Positions 5,462-10,004 of a stretch of 10,004 nt of DNA are shown in pieces. Within the stretch, counting starts at the first letter, position 1, and each line of letters begins with the position of its first letter. Origin of the DNA: DASYSA01 sp036003885 (lineage in GTDB: Bacteria > Acidobacteriota > Blastocatellia > UBA7656); the NCBI GenBank assembly GCA_036003885.1, contig DASYSA010000702.1, positions 1 to 10,004 of the forward strand, given 5' to 3'. Below the pieces are notes generated by a model that made no database searches, was not told where the DNA came from, and was given only the letters and a program-made list of their open reading frames with translations. A program made the translations under genes and the position numbers.

Positions 5462-6808
5462 CTACATCGGGTCCGTGATCGATCCCATGAACAAGACTGT
5501 GCCGGTCTGATTGTCTCTGATCGCGCAGAAGAACGGCCGGTCAATCACCATGTGAAATCTCTTGCGCGGAGTTTGCATTGATGTCGCCCGCATCTCGACT
5601 GAGGTTACCGCCGCTGCCTCTGTGCCCTCCTCGTTCACTTCGGCAAAGGTCTTGTGTTTGACCTTGCTGATGAAAGCCCGCTGGTAACTCTGCAGCATCC
5701 CCGAGAAATCCGCGCGATCGGCCGCGAAGGCATCTGTCATTCCCAACGCCTTGAGCGCCTCGTTCAGATCAACTTCGTATTCGACCTTGAAGCGCGGCAC
5801 CACGATATCGCCATCCGTCTGCCGAAAGCCGGACATCCAGGCTTCCCAGTTCTCGGCCGTCAGCTGGTTGTGAAACTCCGAGAGTCTCGATCCTTCAGCC
5901 GGAAGAAAGATGTACATGCTCACTCGCTTGCCGCCGTAAGGAAGACTGACTGCCTGGAACTTCTCGCTCTCGTAGTAGTTGTACTTTCCCGACTGAGGCA
6001 TCATCGGGTGAGGCTTCTGTTTGCCGGCGCCCGACGTAAAAGGCTGTTCCGTGGTCTTCGCTTTGTCGAATGCCTCGGTCCACTGCCCCTTGAAGTAGAT
6101 TGCGTTGATCAGGAACAGGATCGAATCTCCGTCGATCTGATCGACAATCTTGTCGATCTTTCCGGCGGTGTTGTTCTTTACCCAGGAGTTGATCGTGGCC
6201 GGAGCGCTCGGGCTTCCGAAGTCCAGCGCAGCAACTTCCGCCGCATAGAAGTTCTTGTTTCTCTCGATGAATTCCGGTTTGAAATCGACGCCCTTCTTCG
6301 CCCACAGCGAGTTGGCTATCTTGAGTTGAACTTTCGGATCAGGATTCTCGAGCGCAGTCTTCAACGCGGCATTCGCTCGATTCACTTCGTCAAGACTCAG
6401 GCCCTGAAGTTCCAGTGCTCGGGCCATCGCCTGCCGGGTTTGGCCTTCTGCTCCGTTGTAGGCCATCGCCAGCGCAAGCCCGACGCTCGACCCGGAGACG
6501 AAGACGTTGCGATCCCCGCTCTGCTTCAGAATCTCTCGATAGAGTTTGAATCCGAATCGGGTGTTAGCCGAAGTCAATCGGCCGGCGACGCCGGGATCAA
6601 CCGGCGTCTTTTGGGTCTCTTCCATGGCTGTACCTTTCGCAACCTCGCTGGAGTGGGTGACGCTCGAACATCCGATCGAGACGAGTATCATCGCTCCGAT
6701 TAGAAAGCTGCTCTTTGCGAATCGACCCGCAGAGCATGAGAGATCCGCTTCACGCCGCTGATCGATTAGGACTCCTCGATTGGTCCTTAACTTATTGGCC
6801 GGTTTCAT
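5462..6808 (-). CDS. Serpin family protease inhibitor, membrane-anchored
   Basis: The product (448 residues from the ATG at 6808) is a full-length serpin, an inhibitor that traps serine or cysteine proteases by inserting its cleaved reactive loop. Visible are helix A to sheet regions (RFGFKLYREI, FVSGSSVGLALAMAYNGAEG, ANSLWAKK), the strand LFLINAIYFKGQW (231-243) and the signature FFCAIRDNQTGTVLFMGSITDP near the C-terminus. The hinge EEGTEAAAVTS (393-403) has the small residues needed for loop insertion, so it should be inhibitory. The scissile bond falls within RATSMQ (407-412), so the target protease cannot be named. A hydrophobic segment, SSFLIGAMILVSIGC (33-47), ends in a weak lipobox, after an unusually long N-region of about 32 residues. 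This suggests a lipoprotein or signal anchor facing the periplasm. It starts 17 bases after the DUF885 peptidase stop, so the two are co-transcribed. Confidence 0.95.
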   Translation of the reverse strand: MKPANKLRTNRGVLIDQRREADLSCSAGRFAKSSFLIGAMILVSIGCSSVTHSSEVAKGTAMEETQKTPVDPGVAGRLTSANTRFGFKLYREILKQSGDRNVFVSGSSVGLALAMAYNGAEGQTRQAMARALELQGLSLDEVNRANAALKTALENPDPKVQLKIANSLWAKKGVDFKPEFIERNKNFYAAEVAALDFGSPSAPATINSWVKNNTAGKIDKIVDQIDGDSILFLINAIYFKGQWTEAFDKAKTTEQPFTSGAGKQKPHPMMPQSGKYNYYESEKFQAVSLPYGGKRVSMYIFLPAEGSRLSEFHNQLTAENWEAWMSGFRQTDGDIVVPRFKVEYEVDLNEALKALGMTDAFAADRADFSGMLQSYQRAFISKVKHKTFAEVNEEGTEAAAVTSVEMRATSMQTPRKRFHMVIDRPFFCAIRDNQTGTVLFMGSITDPM

Positions 6809-6814
6809 AGCACG

Positions 6815-6819
6815 CCTTT
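6815..6819 (-). promoter_or_regulatory. Ribosome binding site deciding the serpin start
   Basis: AAAGG lies six bases before the ATG at 6808. The frame is open further to GTG 6829 and ATG 6826, which overlap the DUF885 stop codon (TGA at 6828-6826) and lack a good site. Initiation at 6808 also shortens the overlong N-terminal region ahead of the hydrophobic segment. Confidence 0.55.
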
Positions 6820-6825
6820 GCGTCA

Positions 6826-8595
6826 TCACTTCTTCCCCCGTTGTTCTGAGATCCAGTCGCCGATTCGCTTCTCGAGAAGCTCGAGCGGCAGCGGCCCGTC
6901 GTCAAGCAACGCGTTATGGAACCTGCGCACGTCGAACCTCTCTTTAAGCTCACGCCTGGCCCTGGCCTTCAGTTCCTTTATCTTCAGTTCTCCAATCTTG
7001 TAAGCGAGAGCCTGACCGGGCCAGACGATGTACCGGTCGACCTCGACGACGATGTCGTTCTCGGTCTTTGCGGTGTTCTCCTTCATCAAGTCGATCGCCT
7101 GCTGGCGGCTCCAGCCAAACTGGTGCATCCCGGTGTCTACTACCAGCCGGCAGGCCCTCCACATTTCGTATGTCAATTGACCGAACTTCGAATACGGATC
7201 GGCGTAGAAACCCATCTCCGTACCAAGGCTCTCGGCGTACAGGCCCCAACCCTCGACGTAGGCGGTGTAGCCCGCGTTGCGGCGAAATTCAGGCAGCCCT
7301 TTCAGTTCCTGCGCCCGCGAAATCTGGAGGTGGTGCCCGGGCACTGCTTCATGCAAAGAGAGCGCTTCCATCTCATACTTCGGCCGAGTCTCCAGCTTGT
7401 AGGTATTGACCCAGTAGTAACCGGCGCGCGAGCCGTCGGGCGCTCCCGGTTGATAATAAGCCGTCGTCTGCGCCGGAGCCTCGTAAGCCGGAATCTCGCG
7501 AACTCCATAGGGATTGCGGGGAAGCTCGGCAAACAACTCCGGTAGCCGCGCATCCGCCCGCTTTGAAATGTCGCGATAGGCGGTTACCAGGTCTTCAGCT
7601 CTGGTGAAGTAGAACCTGGGGTCGCTGCGCAGGAATGTGATGAACTCCGCGAAGGACCCCTTGAAACCCACCTGTTGAAGGACAGCTTCCATCTCTTTGC
7701 GAATACGCGCGACCTCCTGCTTGCCAATGTCATGTATCTGGCGAGGAGTGAGGTTGGTTGTAGTTTGCCGGCGCGCTGCATAGCTGTAATAAGCCTCGCC
7801 GTCAGGAAGCGAGTTGGCGGCGATCTCCACGCGGCAATGGGGCAAGTAGGTATCTTTGAGAAACGCATCAAGCTTCTTCAGCGCAGGCATAACATTCTCG
7901 GCGATACGGCGCCGGCCCTCGACAGCAAGGCGTGCCCGGTCGCCGGCGGACACTTCAGCCGGAAGATGCTCGAATGGTTTGAATAGCGGGCTGCTTGCCG
8001 GGTCATCGACGATCTGCCCTTCGAGCTGCGAGGGCACGGAGCGAAGGGGCACCGCCGGCGGTATCCACTTCTTCTCGATCCCGCGAGTCATCAGCGCGAT
8101 CATCTGGTCGATAAGCCTGGGAAAGGCGCTGAGCCGCGCTAGATAGCTTTCGTAATCCCTCGCATTGCGGAAGGAAGTCGAGTCCGCCAGTTGAGGGAAG
8201 GTTAACTGCGGGCCTTCCATCTGGTTCAATGGCGCCAGCTCGGTCGGCCATCGTTCTCCTTCGACGTCGAGTTGTTTATCGCGAAGGAAGAGGTCGTAAG
8301 AGATGAGGTCCTGCCCGACAAATTGCGAACGGTCGATCTTCTTGATGCGATCGAGCATCTGGCGCTCATGAACCTTTCGGCGCTCGATGGCTTCAAATGA
8401 AAGATCAGTGAGGCGGTCGTTATAGCGATTGTCGCCCAGCAGGGTAGCGTTCTCGGGGTATTGTTCGAGACCCCACTGCCAGTCTTCCTCGAACAGGTCG
8501 TGAAGTTTTTTTACTGAGTCGCTCGAGACTAACTGTGCCATTGCGGCCCCCGCGGTCAAAAGAATCAGAGCGAGGATTGCAGAGTTGCGGATCAC
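6826..8595 (-). CDS. Secreted DUF885-family zinc metallopeptidase
   Basis: This 589-residue protein belongs to the DUF885 family, gluzincin-like zinc peptidases common in Acidobacteriota, Bacteroidota and Proteobacteria. It has a signal peptide (residues 1-20, MIRNSAILALILLTAGAAMA, cleavage probably before Q21), so it acts in the periplasm or outside. The N-terminal helical part (25-370) is followed by the active-site helix SLHEAVPGHHLQ (413-424), with H415, E416 and H421 or H422, and then AYVEGWGLYAESLG (445-458), where E448 is the likely third metal ligand. All expected residues are present and the length is normal. The start is GTG, backed by a strong GAGGAGGG three bases upstream; no nearby ATG would keep the signal peptide. 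The serpin follows after 17 bases. As serpins target serine or cysteine proteases, this metallopeptidase is probably not its direct target. Confidence 0.94.
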   Translation of the reverse strand: MIRNSAILALILLTAGAAMAQLVSSDSVKKLHDLFEEDWQWGLEQYPENATLLGDNRYNDRLTDLSFEAIERRKVHERQMLDRIKKIDRSQFVGQDLISYDLFLRDKQLDVEGERWPTELAPLNQMEGPQLTFPQLADSTSFRNARDYESYLARLSAFPRLIDQMIALMTRGIEKKWIPPAVPLRSVPSQLEGQIVDDPASSPLFKPFEHLPAEVSAGDRARLAVEGRRRIAENVMPALKKLDAFLKDTYLPHCRVEIAANSLPDGEAYYSYAARRQTTTNLTPRQIHDIGKQEVARIRKEMEAVLQQVGFKGSFAEFITFLRSDPRFYFTRAEDLVTAYRDISKRADARLPELFAELPRNPYGVREIPAYEAPAQTTAYYQPGAPDGSRAGYYWVNTYKLETRPKYEMEALSLHEAVPGHHLQISRAQELKGLPEFRRNAGYTAYVEGWGLYAESLGTEMGFYADPYSKFGQLTYEMWRACRLVVDTGMHQFGWSRQQAIDLMKENTAKTENDIVVEVDRYIVWPGQALAYKIGELKIKELKARARRELKERFDVRRFHNALLDDGPLPLELLEKRIGDWISEQRGKK

Positions 8596-8652
8596 AAGCC
8601 CTCCTCTTCGAGGTTGTGCCCGGCGTCGAAATTGAAAGACGTGGACACGGGC

Positions 8653-8934
8653 TTAGTCGAACTCCTCCGCCTTCTTCTTCTTCTTGAACATCTTCACCTG
8701 AAGGTCCCTGGCTTTCGCCATCGCCTCGCTGTATTTGCCGGCAATGCCGGGGAATCGCTCACGCAGCCTATGAAGGAGCCGGGCAGCCCAGGGAGAACTC
8801 TGTGACAATAGTGAGAGACCGATGAGCAGAAATAGGATGCCCTGGAGTATGGGAAGGAACAGTCCGAGGATTCCCAAAACTATGAACGTCCAGCCAAGCC
8901 ACCAGATTCCAATTCGTTTGAGCCGTGCATTCAT
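8653..8934 (-). CDS. Small PGPGW/DUF454-like inner membrane protein
   Basis: The 93-residue product has two hydrophobic segments forming a tight hairpin, about 9-30 (GIWWLGWTFIVLGILGLFLP) and 31-44 (QGILFLLIGLSLLS), followed by SPWAARLLHRLRERFPG and a lysine-rich cytoplasmic tail (KMFKKKKKAEEFD). This is the pattern of the small PGPGW and DUF454 (YbaN-like) membrane families, whose function is unknown. The family's LP-x-(L/P)PG turn reads LPILQG here, with Gln for the second Pro. The ATG at 8934 has no recognisable ribosome binding site; a 9-bp dyad ends ten bases upstream. The DUF885 gene follows after 57 bases. Assignment to the family is moderately sure; the gene itself is well supported by its membrane topology. 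Confidence 0.8.
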   Translation of the reverse strand: MNARLKRIGIWWLGWTFIVLGILGLFLPILQGILFLLIGLSLLSQSSPWAARLLHRLRERFPGIAGKYSEAMAKARDLQVKMFKKKKKAEEFD

Positions 8935-8943
8935 CGATGTAGA

Positions 8944-8978
8944 GAGTCTATCAGAAGGGCACCCGCGGGGATAGACTC
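8944..8978. repeat. Perfect 9-bp inverted repeat upstream of the PGPGW-like gene
   Basis: GAGTCTATC (8944-8952) and GATAGACTC (8970-8978) are perfect reverse complements with a 17-base GC-rich centre. The dyad fills most of the 61-base gap between the GNAT stop (8996) and the next ATG (8934). No T-run follows on the minus strand (the next bases read TCTACATCG), so it is not a typical intrinsic terminator. It may be an operator or an RNA hairpin covering the usual ribosome binding position. Confidence 0.6.
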
Positions 8979-8995
8979 ATCACATTCGGACCATT

Positions 8996-9901
8996 CTACA
9001 AGCGCTTCAGAAGCCTCACTTCAGAAACTCCATTCAGCCTGTAGCCAAGCTTCTCATTCACTCGCTGCATCGCCGGATTTGCGGTAGCCGATTCAAAGTG
9101 TTCGTGACCAGAGCTTATGCACGCTCTCAGGTTGTAAGCTTTCAAGTACGTTGCCACTCCAATACCCCTGTACTCGGGGTGTACGGCTGTGGCTGACAGC
9201 CGGTTTCTTGCGCTTGTATAGCCTACATACTCACTTCCACATTTCATGATGGAGAAGTGCTCTGGACAAGGGATGTCCGTGAAAAGTGATTTGCAACTCT
9301 CGATCGACGCATCAGTTCCCCAGGTGGGATCGGGAGATGGCCAGCCTTGCCGAGCATGCCAATGCAACCTCGCCAATTTCTCAACAGGATCACGGTCCTT
9401 CTCGAGCTCGGTCTTCAGAGTCGTCACCAGCAGACCTCTGGCTGATAGTTCTGGTCCCAGCGGTTGCCACCTATCGAAAATGAAGTCGGCTGAATGAAGC
9501 GACATTCCACGCATCACGTGAACTTCCGCGAATCCCCTCGACACCGCGAACGCATGGCTCGCTTGCATGTTTTCGAGCAGCCGCGCCTGGAGGTACTCAC
9601 CGCCCATCGCTTCGGTCTCGGATTGTATTCTCTCCAGGAGAAGGGACCCGATCCCCCGTCCTCTATGATGAGCATCGACTATCAGATTCAGTCTGAAATG
9701 CAAATCGTCCAACCGATAAGCAGCTACATAACCGTTGAGGATCTCTTCTCGATAAATAAACCTGGGGCAATCCTGATCTAAGCTCTCGATCTGCTGACAA
9801 GGTTGCCAGAAGTGACTTGCGAGGTCCAGAGGCTCGAACGTCTGCGCGTGGATGCGAAGGACACCTCCGCGGTGTTCCGTCTGAAATGGAACGATTGGCA
9901 T
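8996..9901 (-). CDS. Tandem GNAT-domain N-acetyltransferase
   Basis: The 301-residue cytoplasmic protein contains two GNAT folds, which transfer acetyl groups from acetyl-CoA to amines. The first (about 1-140) has the acetyl-CoA loop in LNLIVDAHHRGRGIGSLLLERI (71-92), followed by ENMQASHAFAVSRGF (110-124). The second (about 150-301) has TAVHPEYRGIGVATYLKAYNL (238-258) and then TANPAMQRVNEKLGYR (273-288). Both loops keep the R-G-x-G core, so both may bind CoA. The two-domain layout resembles MshD-type mycothiol synthases and many uncharacterised tandem GNATs; nothing points to mycothiol here. The ATG at 9901 has only a weak purine-rich site. It leads the co-oriented run, but a dyad in the 61-base gap may separate it from the following genes. 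The substrate is unknown. Confidence 0.9.
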   Translation of the reverse strand: MPIVPFQTEHRGGVLRIHAQTFEPLDLASHFWQPCQQIESLDQDCPRFIYREEILNGYVAAYRLDDLHFRLNLIVDAHHRGRGIGSLLLERIQSETEAMGGEYLQARLLENMQASHAFAVSRGFAEVHVMRGMSLHSADFIFDRWQPLGPELSARGLLVTTLKTELEKDRDPVEKLARLHWHARQGWPSPDPTWGTDASIESCKSLFTDIPCPEHFSIMKCGSEYVGYTSARNRLSATAVHPEYRGIGVATYLKAYNLRACISSGHEHFESATANPAMQRVNEKLGYRLNGVSEVRLLKRL

Positions 9902-9943
9902 TTCATTACCGCATTGCTCGACTAGCCGCCAGCCCGCAGTTCG

Positions 9944-9972
9944 ATTGATTACCTGACATTGATTACCTGACA
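9944..9972 (-). repeat. 14-base perfect tandem duplication upstream of the GNAT gene
   Basis: TTGATTACCTGACA occurs twice in direct succession, at 9945-9958 and 9959-9972; the 14-base period extends one base left. Read on the minus strand it is TGTCAGGTAATCAA twice, 44 to 71 bases before the GNAT start codon, where it could overlap a promoter or serve as paired binding sites. No clear -35/-10 pair was recognised nearby. Confidence 0.7.
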
Positions 9973-10004
9973 GGGCGGCACTTCCAGTAGTAATTTCTGA
10001 ACCC

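Noticed and set aside
5654..6703. A 349-codon plus-strand open frame antisense to the serpin gene
   Set aside because: It is fully inside the serpin coding sequence, has no domain signature, and its translation is rich in Arg and Leu as expected for the reverse strand of a codon-biased gene. The serpin reading is unambiguous.
4850..6808. Toxin-antitoxin or defence system formed by Uma2 and the neighbouring genes
   Set aside because: Uma2 proteins are common singletons of unknown function. The neighbour is a periplasmic serpin with its own clear role, and no methylase, ATPase or antitoxin-like partner is present.

Overview
The window is a gene-dense bacterial chromosome segment of moderately high GC with seven complete protein genes, one gene cut by the left edge, and two non-coding stretches longer than 300 bases. 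Nothing in it names the organism. The mix (DUF885 peptidase, bacterial serpin, Uma2 nuclease, PhoD-type phosphatase, tandem GNAT, small palindromic repeats and a MITE-like element) would fit a soil Acidobacteriota or similar free-living phylum. That is inference only.

Layout. Positions 1-166 hold the start of a minus-strand membrane protein, with a near-consensus sigma70 promoter (205-233) upstream. A 400-base spacer carries this promoter, a small hairpin, a pair of GTCTGACCCC repeats and a second promoter. The second promoter serves a plus-strand fold-III PLP decarboxylase (565-1965) that resembles D-ornithine/lysine decarboxylases more than true LysA. Convergent to it, with a 12-base gap, is a minus-strand pair: a PhoD-like metallophosphatase without an export signal (4212-2719) and an unrecognised 242-residue protein (2706-1978) that may be a permuted papain-like hydrolase. 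A 640-base spacer (4213-4849) holds a short tandem duplication and a 202-base element with 23-base inverted ends and internal hairpins, which looks like a MITE.

The right half is a minus-strand run of five genes, read right to left: tandem-GNAT acetyltransferase (9901-8996), small PGPGW-like membrane protein (8934-8653), secreted DUF885 zinc peptidase (8595-6826), membrane-anchored serpin (6808-5462) and Uma2-family nuclease (5416-4850). Gaps are 61, 57, 17 and 45 bases. The peptidase-serpin spacing makes co-transcription of those two very likely. A perfect 9-bp dyad in the 61-base gap may separate the GNAT gene from the rest. The common theme of the peptidase and serpin is proteolysis and its control at the cell envelope.

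I do not see a clear new defence or mobile system. The items most worth following are the decarboxylase with altered substrate residues, the serpin-peptidase pair, the phosphatase plus candidate cysteine hydrolase pair, the MITE-like element, and the dyad that covers the usual ribosome-binding position of the PGPGW gene.
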